From contig NZ_VUME01000003.1 in NCBI RefSeq assembly GCF_009696325.1, positions 1 to 64,000 on the forward strand: a stretch of DNA of 64,000 nucleotides, given 5' to 3'. The stretch comes from Collinsella sp. WCA1-178-WT-3 (M1). GTDB taxonomy: Bacteria > Actinomycetota > Coriobacteriia > Coriobacteriales > Coriobacteriaceae. The notes below the pieces were generated by a model, which was not told where the DNA came from, did not search any database, and saw nothing but the letters and a program-made list of their open reading frames with translations. Within the stretch, counting starts at the first letter, position 1; each line of letters begins with the position of its first letter. Made by a program: the position numbers and the translations under genes. Positions 1 through 6,973 of the stretch are shown piece after piece.

Positions 1-54
1 AGGCTCAAGGTCATATACGCGATCATGCGCGACGCCGTCCCGTACGCGGCCTAG
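1..54 (+). CDS. C-terminal end of an IS110-like transposase (partial)
   Basis: Frame 1 is open from the window edge to a TAG at 52-54 and encodes only 17 residues, ending RLKVIYAIMRDAVPYAA. The VIYAIxRDxxPY pattern resembles the usual tail of IS110-family transposases, whose C-terminal helix ends in a similar VIYA...PY stretch. Bases 55-186 have no coding potential and contain a TTGACAAAACTATAGAGACAC stretch of the kind seen near the right end of IS110 elements. The element would therefore end before the radical SAM gene, which stops at 187. With so few residues the family call is tentative. Confidence 0.45.
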   Translation, partial: RLKVIYAIMRDAVPYAA

Positions 55-186
55 CGGGCGGCGGGATCAACCGAAGAGGAAACCGAGCGGGGGCGCCAGG
101 CGCCCGGATGCGTCATGCCGAAATGGCACGAAGCACGCGGTTGACAAAACTATAGAGACACGTCCCAAAAAGACTGCTCAAAAGAG
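55..186. mobile_element. Probable right-end non-coding part of the IS110-like element
   Basis: This gap follows the truncated transposase frame. I see no ORF and no strong terminator. The TTGACAAAACTATAG stretch at about 142-156 is the main reason to read it as an element end. IS110 elements lack long terminal inverted repeats, so no exact boundary can be set. Confidence 0.3.
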
Positions 187-1125
187 CTACTTTGCGCTGG
201 TGAGGACGCCGGTGGTGTCGAAGGCTGGAGTAAAGCTCTCGTCTACCGCGCCCCCCTCTTGCCAGAACATCGTCGTAAAGCCCAGGTCGTCGGCATGGTC
301 GAGCACCCGCTCGTATTCCTCGCGCGTCACGGCTCGCGCCAAGTCGCCGCCCTGCTCGCGCATGAGCGCATTGGGCGTGTACTGGTTCATGACCGAGATC
401 GGCACATCACCCACCGTCTGCCACACCAGGTCTAGCACGCGACACGAATCGTCCGCATGCCCCGGCAACACCAGGTGACGCACGATCATGCCGCGCTTCA
501 TGAGCCCGTCCTCGTCCACCAGCTCTCCCCCACGGCGCTCAATCTCGCGCGCCATTTGCGCCAAACCCGACACGGCCACACGTGGGTAGTCCCGAATATG
601 AGAGAGCGACTGCGCAAGCCCCGCATCGGCATATTTAAAGTCGGTAAGCCACACATCGACCAGATCGCCGAGCGCCGCCACGGCACTCGCGCGCTCATAA
701 CCGCTTGTGTTGTAGACGATTGGGATGACCAGCCCGCGCGCCCGTGCCGCGGCAATCGCAGCCGGCAGCAGGTGCGCGTAGTGCGTCGCCGTCACCAAGT
801 TAATATTGTTGGCACCCTGGTCCTGCAGCTCCAACATAATCTCGACCAGGCGCTCGGGCGAAATTTCAAGACCGAAATTGCCCGTCGAGATCTCGTGGTT
901 CTGGCAATAGACGCATTTGAGCGAGCAGCCGCTAAAGAAGATCGTGCCCGAACCGGCCTCGCCCGAAATAGGCGGCTCCTCCCACATATGAAGCGCCGCG
1001 CGGGCCACCTTGAGCGTGTCGTTAGCACCGCATACGCCGCGCGCACCCTCATCGCGCGCCGCACCGCAACGCCGCGGACACAAATGGCAGGCGGGCGAAA
1101 AAAGTTCGGTCAACGACGTCGGCAT
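187..1125 (-). CDS. PflX-type radical SAM protein (COG1313-like)
   Basis: Cytoplasmic radical SAM enzyme of the pyruvate-formate-lyase-activating-enzyme-like group; the substrate is unknown. The N-terminus has a Cys-rich CHLCPRRCG...GVCG pattern at about residues 13-35, characteristic of COG1313. It is followed by the 4Fe-4S/SAM motif CSLKCVYC at about residues 67-74 and a TIM-barrel-like remainder. The ATG at 1125 is preferred over the in-frame TTG at 1140 because GGAG lies nine bases upstream of it; this gives 312 aa, close to the usual length. The gene is monocistronic and divergent from the 6S RNA candidate. The family is clear, but the biological role of this subgroup is not established. 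Confidence 0.85.
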   Translation of the reverse strand: MPTSLTELFSPACHLCPRRCGAARDEGARGVCGANDTLKVARAALHMWEEPPISGEAGSGTIFFSGCSLKCVYCQNHEISTGNFGLEISPERLVEIMLELQDQGANNINLVTATHYAHLLPAAIAAARARGLVIPIVYNTSGYERASAVAALGDLVDVWLTDFKYADAGLAQSLSHIRDYPRVAVSGLAQMAREIERRGGELVDEDGLMKRGMIVRHLVLPGHADDSCRVLDLVWQTVGDVPISVMNQYTPNALMREQGGDLARAVTREEYERVLDHADDLGFTTMFWQEGGAVDESFTPAFDTTGVLTSAK

Positions 1126-1262
1126 AAAAACATGCTCCAAAACAACGATTCAGCAGCTCAAACGCAAAAGGACCAGCCGCACAGACAGCTCGAGCCCAAG
1201 ACGCCGTAATCGTCCGACACGATTTTTGTAATGTCAAGACTGGAATCGATAAAGTGCCGCTA

Positions 1263-1268
1263 TATGAT
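1263..1268 (+). promoter_or_regulatory. -10 element of the 6S RNA candidate
   Basis: TATGAT lies 7-12 bases upstream of the position where the closing stem of the 6S-like RNA begins. No convincing -35 box is present at 17 bp. Confidence 0.4.
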
Positions 1269-1274
1269 GTAGGT

Positions 1275-1440
1275 ATTCCGCCCCCCGCGGAGCAACTGGG
1301 TGAACCGTCGCGTTTATTTAGGGAGCCCACACAGTCGTACGTAGTACAGGTATCCTTCGTTGTTAAGGACGCTGGAACGGTCGATGAGGGCACCCACCTG
1401 TTTTAGGTGGGTTCATTTTCGTAACGTGGGGGGTGGTTTT
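1275..1440 (+). ncRNA. ssrS: 6S RNA candidate
   Basis: A roughly 165-nt non-coding stretch has the architecture expected of 6S RNA, which binds the housekeeping RNA polymerase holoenzyme. A GC-rich closing stem pairs CCGCCCCCC (1278-1286) with GGGGGGTGG (1428-1436), nine pairs including one G-U, followed at once by a T-rich run (TTTTCTTTTGCCGTTTTT). Just inside the 3' side is a strong hairpin, CACCCACCTGTTTTAGGTGGGTTC (about 1390-1414); a GGCACCCACCT...AGGTGGGTTCA segment is typical of 6S RNAs in several phyla. The middle part can form an open bubble. A -10 element sits just upstream. A covariance-model search (Rfam 6S) would decide. Confidence 0.65.
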
Positions 1441-1659
1441 CTTTTGCCGTTTTTGCCAAAAATTGCCATCGCAAATCCCGTATGACACCCAACGGCACTC
1501 GGCAGAACCCCCGCCACCATCCCAATATCTGGTAAGCACGTGATTATCGATCGGCGCGATTCCCCGCACCCCCTTTGGTCGAGTATCATGGGTCAGCTAT
1601 ACCCTTTGCGGCATGGCATCCTTTGACCTTTTCCTTCGACGCTTGGCGGTTTTTGATAC

Positions 1660-2859
1660 ATGGCTTCATCCACGAGCTACATACCGTTCCTTTGCGTGGC
1701 AGCCGCGGCATATATCACGACCTTCCTCACGGTGCCCCTGGTTAAACGTCTGGCAATCAAGCTCGACGCCGTTGACTATCCTTCAAAACGCCGTATCAAC
1801 ACCAAGCCCATCCCGCGCTTGGGAGGTACGGCGGTCTTTTTGGGCCTGGTCGTTGCCTGCATCGTTCAGATTATGGGCACCTGGTATCTGGGCTGGCCGC
1901 CCGTCTTGGTCCCGCATCCGCGCCTGCACATTAGCTACCCCATGCTGGCGCTTTCTTTTACCGTCATTTTTGCGACCGGCGCGATCGACGACGTCTTCCA
2001 GCTTAGGCCCAAGCAAAAGCTCGCCGGCCAGGTCCTTGCCGCGCTCATCGCCTGCGTGGGTGGACTAAAAATCGGCGTCATCGTCAACCCGGTTGCCCCC
2101 GGCGAGATCATGCTCGGCTGGCTTGCCTACCCCATCACCGTGGTCTACCTGGTGGCGTTCACCAATATCATCAACCTCATCGACGGCCTCGATGGCCTGG
2201 CCACAGGCATCTGCGGCATCGCATCGTTCACCATGTTTTCGGTCGCCGTGCTCTCGGGCCGCATCGACGCCGCCGCGCTTTCCATCGCGCTCTTTGGCTC
2301 GTGCCTCGCCTTCTTGCGCTATAACTTCAACCCCGCGAGCATCTTTCTGGGCGACTCGGGGTCGCTGCTGCTGGGCTTTGCGCTGGGCTCCATTTCGCTG
2401 CTTAATGTGAGCCGCACCGCCGCGCTCACCTCGCTTATCATTCCGCTCATCGTTGCCGGTGTGCCCATCATCGACACGTTTAGCGCCATCGTGCGCCGCA
2501 AGCGCGCCCACATTAGCATTGGGCAGGCCGACAAAGGCCATATCCACCACCGCCTCATTCAAGAGGGCTATAACCAGAAGCAGGCTGTGCTGCTTATCTA
2601 TGCCTGGTGTGTCCTGCTTTCGGCCGGTGCGGCCGCCATCAACCAGGTCGAAGTCCCCATGCGCGTGCTCATCTTTACCGTGCTTGGCATTGGCTCGGCA
2701 GCCTTCGCCAAGCACCTGCACCTGTTTGAGCCCGTGCTACGCCACCATTACAACAAGCGCACGCACGAAGACGAGCTGATAACCCCCGACGACCCCGCCT
2801 TTAAGCAGGAGGAGCAAGCGGCCGAGGAGCATAAGGAAGAGCGCCACCACAGGCATTAA
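1660..2859 (+). CDS. WecA/TagO-type undecaprenyl-phosphate sugar-1-phosphate transferase
   Basis: Integral membrane enzyme (399 aa) of the MraY/WecA glycosyltransferase family 4. It would transfer GlcNAc-1-phosphate or a similar sugar phosphate from a UDP-sugar to undecaprenyl phosphate, the first step of a cell-wall glycopolymer. Visible features are many transmembrane segments, the RRINTKPIPRLGG cytoplasmic loop (about residues 44-56), GAIDDVF (about 107-113), the NIINLIDGLDGLA motif, FLGDSGS, and the HIHHRL motif near residue 295. The charged, His-rich tail is probably cytoplasmic. A weak -10 (TATACC, about 1598) and no clear SD precede the ATG. The polymer served (teichoic acid, exopolysaccharide or other) cannot be told from this locus. 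Confidence 0.88.
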   Translation: MASSTSYIPFLCVAAAAYITTFLTVPLVKRLAIKLDAVDYPSKRRINTKPIPRLGGTAVFLGLVVACIVQIMGTWYLGWPPVLVPHPRLHISYPMLALSFTVIFATGAIDDVFQLRPKQKLAGQVLAALIACVGGLKIGVIVNPVAPGEIMLGWLAYPITVVYLVAFTNIINLIDGLDGLATGICGIASFTMFSVAVLSGRIDAAALSIALFGSCLAFLRYNFNPASIFLGDSGSLLLGFALGSISLLNVSRTAALTSLIIPLIVAGVPIIDTFSAIVRRKRAHISIGQADKGHIHHRLIQEGYNQKQAVLLIYAWCVLLSAGAAAINQVEVPMRVLIFTVLGIGSAAFAKHLHLFEPVLRHHYNKRTHEDELITPDDPAFKQEEQAAEEHKEERHHRH

Positions 2860-3018
2860 GGTTTGCTGCAGAAGGTTGTTCTGCTTACCGTCGGCCGCTC
2901 GTGACCGCGCCTCGACCGCCACGCATGTCTCGCCTTACCACCCCCTTGCTCACTTTCGCCCGCCCCTCTCAATAAACGCGTTATCATCTTGACCCATGAA
3001 CATACGTTAGGAGCAATC

Positions 3019-4068
3019 ATGCCAAACGAGAACAGCTACGAAGTCGCGTTGCAAAAGAGCAACGCCATTCGCGAGGGCCTGGCCAAGACGCCCGAGAAGT
3101 TCACCATGCTTACCGGCGACCGCCCCACCGGCCGTCTGCACCTAGGCCACTACTTTGGCACCCTCAAGGGCCGCGTGGAGTTGCAGGATATGGGCGCCAA
3201 GACCAACGTGCTCATTGCCGACTACCAGGTCATCACCGACCGCGACACCACCGAGCACATCCAGGACAACGTGTATAACATGGTCATGGACTACCTTGCC
3301 TGCGGTATCGACCCCGACAAGACCATGATCTACACGCACTCCGCCGTGCCCGCCGCCAACCAGCTCATGCTGCCGTTCCTGTCGCTGGTCTCCGAGGCCG
3401 AGCTGGCGCGCAACCCCACCGTCAAGGCCGAGATGGAGGCCTCGGGCCACGAGCTCACCGGCCTTCTGCTCACCTATCCGGTGCACCAGGCCTGCGACAT
3501 CCTGTTCTGCAAGGGTAACGTTGTGCCCGTCGGTCGCGACCAGCTGCCGCACATCGAGCTCACCCGTACCATCGCCCGCCGCTTTAACAACCGCTACGGC
3601 AAGGTATTCCCCGAGGTCGACGCGCTGCTGTCCGAGACCCCGCTGCTGCCCGGCCTGGACGGCCGCAAGATGAGCAAGAGCTACGGCAACGCCATCAATA
3701 TCTCGATGACCGCCGAGGAGACGGCCAAGCGCATCAAGAAGAGCCAGACCGACTCCGAACGCATGATTACGTTTGATCCCGAGAACCGCCCCGGCGTGTC
3801 CGGCCTGCTTTCGACAGCCGCCATCTGCACCGGCCGTTCCGAGGTCGAGATTGCCGAGGAGATTGGCATGGGTGGCTCTGGCCAGCTCAAGAAGTACGTG
3901 ACCGAGGCCGTCAACGGGTACTTCGCACCGATCCGCGAGCGTCGCCAGCGCTACGAGAACGACCTGGACTATGTGAAGGACGTCCTGCACGAGGGCAACC
4001 GTCGCGCCAACGAGATTGCCGAGCAGACGCTGGCAGAGGTTCGGGACGCCATGGGCATGGTGTACTAG
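3019..4068 (+). CDS. trpS: Tryptophanyl-tRNA synthetase
   Basis: Class I aminoacyl-tRNA synthetase charging tRNA-Trp; 349 aa, a normal bacterial length. It has the HIGH-like motif HLGHYFG near residue 35 and the KMSKS loop GRKMSKSYG near residue 215. The start is set at the ATG at 3019 because AGGAG lies at 3009-3013; an upstream in-frame ATG at 2989 has no SD. A -10-like TATCAT lies about 40 bases upstream, leaving only a short leader and no room for a T-box. Its rho-independent terminator has been opened by an IS3-family insertion. Confidence 0.96.
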   Translation: MPNENSYEVALQKSNAIREGLAKTPEKFTMLTGDRPTGRLHLGHYFGTLKGRVELQDMGAKTNVLIADYQVITDRDTTEHIQDNVYNMVMDYLACGIDPDKTMIYTHSAVPAANQLMLPFLSLVSEAELARNPTVKAEMEASGHELTGLLLTYPVHQACDILFCKGNVVPVGRDQLPHIELTRTIARRFNNRYGKVFPEVDALLSETPLLPGLDGRKMSKSYGNAINISMTAEETAKRIKKSQTDSERMITFDPENRPGVSGLLSTAAICTGRSEVEIAEEIGMGGSGQLKKYVTEAVNGYFAPIRERRQRYENDLDYVKDVLHEGNRRANEIAEQTLAEVRDAMGMVY

Positions 4069-4116
4069 TCGAGAGCAATAAACAACACTCAAACTAAACC
4101 GCCGCGATTGGCACAA

Positions 4117-4140
4117 TGAACTGCCTCCCATTTCTTGGAC
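4117..4140 (+). repeat. Left terminal inverted repeat of the IS3 element
   Basis: TGAACTGCCTCCC...CTTGGAC matches the reverse complement of 5547-5570 at the outer 8 bases and at the inner CTTGGAC, with mismatches in the middle. Confidence 0.88.
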
Positions 4141-4156
4141 ATCGGGAAATGGGAGG
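4124..4156 (+). other. Hairpin covering the orfA ribosome binding site
   Basis: CCTCCCATTTC (4124-4134) is exactly complementary to GAAATGGGAGG (4146-4156), an 11-bp stem with an 11-nt loop. The right arm contains the orfA Shine-Dalgarno (GGGAGG, 4151-4156, six bases before the ATG). Transcripts entering from outside would include both arms and hide the SD. A transcript starting inside the loop would not. Confidence 0.75.
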
Positions 4157-4162
4157 TTTTCC

Positions 4163-4660
4163 ATGAGTATAGACCTCAGGGTGAAGCACGACCTGGAGTC
4201 CAGGAGGCGGGCCGTCGAGCTCTTCGACGCCGGCGTCGGCTGCAAGCCGGCGGCCGAGGCCCTGTCCGTCCCCCGCGAGACCGTGAGAGAATGGCAGTGG
4301 GTATACCGGGCGTTCGGAAGCGAGGCGTTGCTGTCCATGGGCGGGAAACAATCCAGGTACACATTCGAGCAGAGGGTCGCCGCGGCGTCGGCCGTGGTCG
4401 ACGGCGGGATGGCGAAGACCGACGCCATGGCCGAGTTCGGGATCAGGTCGAAGTCCCCGCTGGAGCGCTGGTGCAGGCTCTACCGCGAGGGCGGCGCCGA
4501 GGCGCTGCGGCCCGGACCGAAGGGCAGGCCGAGGGGGTCGAGGTCGAAACCCCGGGCCCGCACCCGCGAGCAGGAGCTCGAGGAGCGCTGCCGCAGGCTC
4601 GAGGCCGAGGTCGCCTACCTAAAAAAATTGCGCGCCCTGGTCGAGCGGGACGGGCTCTGA
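4163..4660 (+). CDS. IS3-family OrfA (helix-turn-helix part of the transposase)
   Basis: 165 aa. Two helix-turn-helix units, about residues 8-50 and 60-105, are followed by a basic RSKPRARTREQ segment and a leucine-zipper-like helix (ELEERCRRLEAEVAYLKKLR) near the end. This is the DNA-binding and dimerisation module of IS150-group elements. Translation normally stops at the TGA at 4658-4660. A fraction of ribosomes is expected to slip -1 at the A7 run at 4621-4627 to make the OrfAB fusion transposase. Confidence 0.92.
   Translation: MSIDLRVKHDLESRRRAVELFDAGVGCKPAAEALSVPRETVREWQWVYRAFGSEALLSMGGKQSRYTFEQRVAAASAVVDGGMAKTDAMAEFGIRSKSPLERWCRLYREGGAEALRPGPKGRPRGSRSKPRARTREQELEERCRRLEAEVAYLKKLRALVERDGL
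4621..4627 (+). other. Programmed -1 frameshift site (A7)
   Basis: In the OrfA frame the sequence reads CTA AAA AAA TTG, so the heptamer A AAA AAA is in the correct phase for simultaneous tandem slippage. The orfB frame is the -1 frame and is open through this point. Confidence 0.85.
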
Positions 4661-5532
4661 CCAGGGCGGCGGCCGAGGCGGTGAGGGCGCTGAGGGCGGA
4701 GGGGCACTCCCTGCGCCACCTGCTGGAGTGCTCGGGGCTCAGGAGGTCGACCTACTACTACGCGCTGGCGCACCCGCGGAGGCCGACCAGGCCCGAGCTG
4801 CGCGACGCCGCGGCCGAGATATTCTCGCGCACCGCCAACGGCTGCGGGCACCGGCAGATAGCCATGTGCCTGCGCGCCGAGCTGGGCGCGGTCGTGGCCG
4901 ACAAGACCGTGCTCAAGATGATGCGCGAGATGGGCATCCGGTGCGCGATACGCCGCCGGGGCTCCCGCCGCCGGTACAGCTCCTACAGGGGGCTCGTGGG
5001 GAGCACGTTCGAGAACGTCATCGCGAGGGATTTCGGCGCCGAGGGGCCGTGGCAGAAGCTCGGCACCGACGTCACCGAGTTCAAGGTCGCCGGCGCCAAG
5101 GCCTACTGGGCCCCGGTGCTCGACTTCTGCACGAAGGAGATCGTGGCGAGCGACATATCGACCTCTCCGGACCTCGCCCAGCAGCACAGGATGCTCGACC
5201 GGCTCCTCGAGGCCCTGCCCGACGGGGCGGCACCGACCATGCACTCGGACATGGGCTGGCAGTACCAGCACGAGTCCTACACCTCCAGGCTGGAGGGGGC
5301 GGGCATCACCCAGAGCATGTCGCGCAAGGGGAACTGCATCGACAACGCCGCCACCGAGCAGCTCTTCGGCCACGTGAAGGACGAGTTCTACCGCGGCAGG
5401 GAGTGGGGCAGCTTCGAGGACTTCAAGCGCGACCTGGAGGAGTACATAGCCCATTGGAACACGCGGCGCAGGCAGGTAAGATTGAAGGGCCTGACGCCGG
5501 AGGAGTTCCGGAACCGGGCCCTTGCGGCGTAG
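4627..5532 (+). CDS. IS3-family OrfB (DDE integrase domain)
   Basis: Catalytic half of the transposase, expressed mainly as the OrfAB fusion; I place its start just after the slippery site. An HTH_21-like segment (LRHLLECSGLRRSTYYYAL) precedes the rve integrase core. The DDE residues lie in GTDVTEF, HSDMGWQYQ and NAATEQLFGHVKDE; the order, spacing and NCIDNA/E context are typical of IS150-group enzymes. No stop or frameshift interrupts it. The TAG lies 14 bases before the right inverted repeat. Confidence 0.93.
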   Translation: MARPGRAGRALTRAAAEAVRALRAEGHSLRHLLECSGLRRSTYYYALAHPRRPTRPELRDAAAEIFSRTANGCGHRQIAMCLRAELGAVVADKTVLKMMREMGIRCAIRRRGSRRRYSSYRGLVGSTFENVIARDFGAEGPWQKLGTDVTEFKVAGAKAYWAPVLDFCTKEIVASDISTSPDLAQQHRMLDRLLEALPDGAAPTMHSDMGWQYQHESYTSRLEGAGITQSMSRKGNCIDNAATEQLFGHVKDEFYRGREWGSFEDFKRDLEEYIAHWNTRRRQVRLKGLTPEEFRNRALAA

Positions 5533-5546
5533 TCGCTATTTATTCA

Positions 5547-5570
5547 GTCCAAGTTTCGGGGCGCAGTTCA
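5547..5570 (-). repeat. Right terminal inverted repeat of the IS3 element
   Basis: Read on the minus strand it begins TGAACTGCGCCCC and ends CTTGGAC, partner of 4117-4140. Confidence 0.88.
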
Positions 5571-5746
5571 CAATCCTCGTTGCGGCGGTTTTGTTTTCTT
5601 CAGAGGTCGGTCGCCGAGATATTCAGCCGCTTGGCAGAACCCCTAAGTCGCAAGCACCTTGAGGCTATATCCTGTTAAGCAATGACACCCTATTGTTTAA
5701 CATGCGGCAGCTTTTACGGCAGACCCGACCGACCGGAAGGAGTCCC

Positions 5747-6040
5747 ATGAGCTCAGTTGCGTTTTGTACCTGCAACGACCGGAAATGCCCATTTAACCCT
5801 GTCAACCACGAGAAGGGCTGCACACCGTGTATCGCTAAGAATCTGCACGAGCACGAGATTCCAACGTGCCTGTTCAACGCGATTTCTCCCGATCGGCTTG
5901 AGGCCGATAAAGACGAGTGGTCGTGGCAAGCGTTCGCGCGGCATGTAGAAGCATATCTGGGAAGCGACAGCCCAAGAATCCCCGCAGGCGAAGAAGCGCC
6001 GCAGGGATTTACCAAGATCGGTTGCTGTAAGCGGGACTAA
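5747..6040 (+). CDS. Small Cys-rich protein (DUF6485-like)
   Basis: 97 aa, with the ATG at 5747 chosen because GGAAGGAG ends four bases upstream. The N-terminal half has evenly spaced cysteines (FCTCNDRKCPFN...KGCTPCIAKN...PTCLF) suggesting a small metal- or Fe-S-binding protein. The second half contains WSWQAFARHVEAYL. This matches my recollection of the DUF6485 family, which has no assigned function. It is monocistronic, and the next hairpin at 6125 may be its terminator. Confidence 0.7.
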   Translation: MSSVAFCTCNDRKCPFNPVNHEKGCTPCIAKNLHEHEIPTCLFNAISPDRLEADKDEWSWQAFARHVEAYLGSDSPRIPAGEEAPQGFTKIGCCKRD

Positions 6041-6124
6041 CAATCAAAGTTAGTGCCCCCCTAAAACCAAACGTCAGTACCTCATTATGGGATAACAGAC
6101 CTGATGGGTTTGCCCCATGCTTAC

Positions 6125-6166
6125 AGGAAAGCGCCCGCCGACCATGGCAGCCGACGGGCGCTTTCC
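6125..6166. terminator. Strong bidirectional hairpin
   Basis: AGGAAAGCGCCCG (6125-6137) and CGGGCGCTTTCCT (6154-6166) are perfect 13-bp arms. There is no long T-run, but the AAA/TTT inside the stem makes it usable from either side. It could terminate the DUF6485 gene or an RNA coming from the right. Confidence 0.55.
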
Positions 6167-6340
6167 TGAAGTACACCGTTGAATCGCACAGAGGGGAGGA
6201 ATGCGAATCAAACTCAACAGGGCAGGCTTTTCCATCGCCTACGGCCTGCTCCGTTGCTGCATACAATATAGTTCACCATTGTTTACTTTGTAGCATCAAA
6301 CCGCGCCGCCACACCTTCTGCATAAGTTAACCCCGTTAAA
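6167..6340 (-). other. Gene-free stretch, possible minus-strand structured RNA
   Basis: No convincing ORF. On the minus strand a -10-like TATATT (about 6266-6271) is followed by a hairpin with GCAGGC/GCCTGC arms (about 6221-6250), and the minus transcript would end at the 13-bp hairpin at 6125-6166. I could not match it to a known RNA family, and searched in vain for SRP RNA, tmRNA or riboswitch cores. Confidence 0.25.
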
Positions 6341-6384
6341 CCTGCCAATTAGGGACAGGTTTATTTTGGCAGGTTTTATCTGGG
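6341..6384 (+). repeat. Hairpin-containing repeat, copy 1 (inverted partner at 6926-6969)
   Basis: CCTGCCAA...TTGGCAGG (6341-6348 and 6366-6373) is a hairpin inside a 44-bp unit that recurs inverted at 6926-6969 with about 95% identity; the central 33 bp (from 6351) are identical. The two copies bracket the MGMT gene. Confidence 0.85.
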
Positions 6385-6407
6385 GAAACATCAATGGAGC
6401 CAGCGTT

Positions 6408-6440
6408 CCACCACAAAGAGGACAGGCACCTTTGTGGTGG
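6408..6440. repeat. CCACCACAAAG palindrome, copy 1
   Basis: CCACCACAAAG (6408-6418) and CTTTGTGGTGG (6430-6440) are perfect arms around GAGGACAGGCA. One of four copies in the window (also near 8503, 9454 and 58,023), all intergenic. Confidence 0.85.
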
Positions 6441-6460
6441 TCTTGGCCACGGCAGAGCCG

Positions 6461-6781
6461 CTAGAGCCCTGCTGGCCAACGACAGGCGGCCAAGTCGACG
6501 TGCATGGGGTCGACAAACGTCACGCCCTCCCCCAGCAGAAGTTCGCGCTGAGCGTCGGGACCGCCAAAGGCAAAGCCCTCGCAAATGCGACCATCGGCAA
6601 ACACCACGCGGTGACAGGGAATCTCGCCGGGGCGCGGATTGCTATGCAGGGCATACCCCACGTACCGCGCACTTCGTGGACGGCCGGCGAGCAGCGCCAC
6701 CTGGCCGTACGTGGCAACCATCCCCTCAGGGATCTGCTCGACTACCTCGTACACCCGCTCAAAAAAGCCCTCAGACGCCAT
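6461..6781 (-). CDS. MGMT-family alkylated-DNA protein (short form)
   Basis: 106 aa corresponding only to the C-terminal DNA-binding domain of O6-alkylguanine-DNA alkyltransferases. The winged-helix motif GMVATYGQVALLAGRPRSAR is followed by the active-site box IPCHRVV, with the acceptor cysteine present. Alkyltransferase-like (ATL) proteins usually replace this Cys, so it may be a true transferase. The start is the ATG at 6781 (SD AAAGGAG); the longer in-frame extension to 6910 runs through a long hairpin and has no SD. The gene lies between inverted copies of a 44-bp repeat. Confidence 0.82.
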   Translation of the reverse strand: MASEGFFERVYEVVEQIPEGMVATYGQVALLAGRPRSARYVGYALHSNPRPGEIPCHRVVFADGRICEGFAFGGPDAQRELLLGEGVTFVDPMHVDLAACRWPAGL

Positions 6782-6817
6782 CGATGCTCCTTTCCGCCCG
6801 CAACAGCATAAATCAAA

Positions 6818-6902
6818 TGATCCCTCGGGGACGGCAGGTTGCGGATCATTTGCGGCCTCCGTGAGGCCGATGGTCCGCAACCCCGTCATCGCCGAGGGAT
6901 CA
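6818..6902 (-). other. 85-nt near-perfect palindrome upstream of the MGMT gene
   Basis: Nested arms pair over almost the whole length: TGATCCCTCGG/CCGAGGGATCA, GACGG/CCGTC, GGTTGCGGATCAT/ATGGTCCGCAACC (one G-T), and CGGCCTC/GAGGCCG around a 3-nt loop. It lies just upstream of the MGMT SD, in the 5' leader if transcription starts further right. Confidence 0.8.
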
Positions 6903-6925
6903 CATGGCATGGCAGGTAGCGTTTG

Positions 6926-6969
6926 CCCAGATAAAACCTGCCAAAATAAACCTGTCCCTTTTTGGCAGG
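6926..6969 (-). repeat. Hairpin-containing repeat, copy 2
   Basis: Inverted copy of 6341-6384. It begins six bases... upstream of the DegV stop region, in the gap between degV and the MGMT leader. It also contains the CCTGCC/GGCAGG hairpin arms. Confidence 0.85.
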
Positions 6970-6973
6970 TCGG

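Larger units (their letters stand above)
4117..5570 (+). mobile_element. Complete IS3-family (IS150-type) insertion sequence
   Basis: The element is 1454 bp, starts with TG and ends with CA, and carries overlapping orfA and orfB with a -1 slippery site and imperfect terminal repeats of about 24 bp. A CAA target duplication flanks it (4114-4116 and 5571-5573). Both ORFs are intact, so it may be active. Its coding GC is near 70%, higher than its neighbours. Confidence 0.93.
4096..5591 (+). terminator. trpS terminator hairpin split by an IS
   Basis: AAACCGCCGC at 4096-4105 and GCGGCGGTTT at 5582-5591 are exact reverse complements (10 bp), and the right arm is followed by TGTTTTCTTC. If the IS and one copy of its 3-bp target duplication are removed, they form a standard intrinsic terminator 27 bp downstream of the trpS stop with a loop of about 17 nt. 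The IS now separates the arms by about 1.47 kb. Confidence 0.85.

Noticed and set aside
200-1209. Plus-strand ORFs opposite the radical SAM gene
   Set aside because: They are antisense shadows with no SD or family motifs; the minus frame has clear radical SAM signatures.
4135-4626. Reading orfB from 4135 as an independent long protein
   Set aside because: The upstream part is the -1 frame of orfA with no real start; the slippery A7 explains how orfB is expressed.
6125-6300. SRP RNA, tmRNA or known riboswitch in this gap
   Set aside because: None of the conserved cores (for example the SRP GGAAGG loop or tmRNA tRNA-like ends) could be found on either strand.
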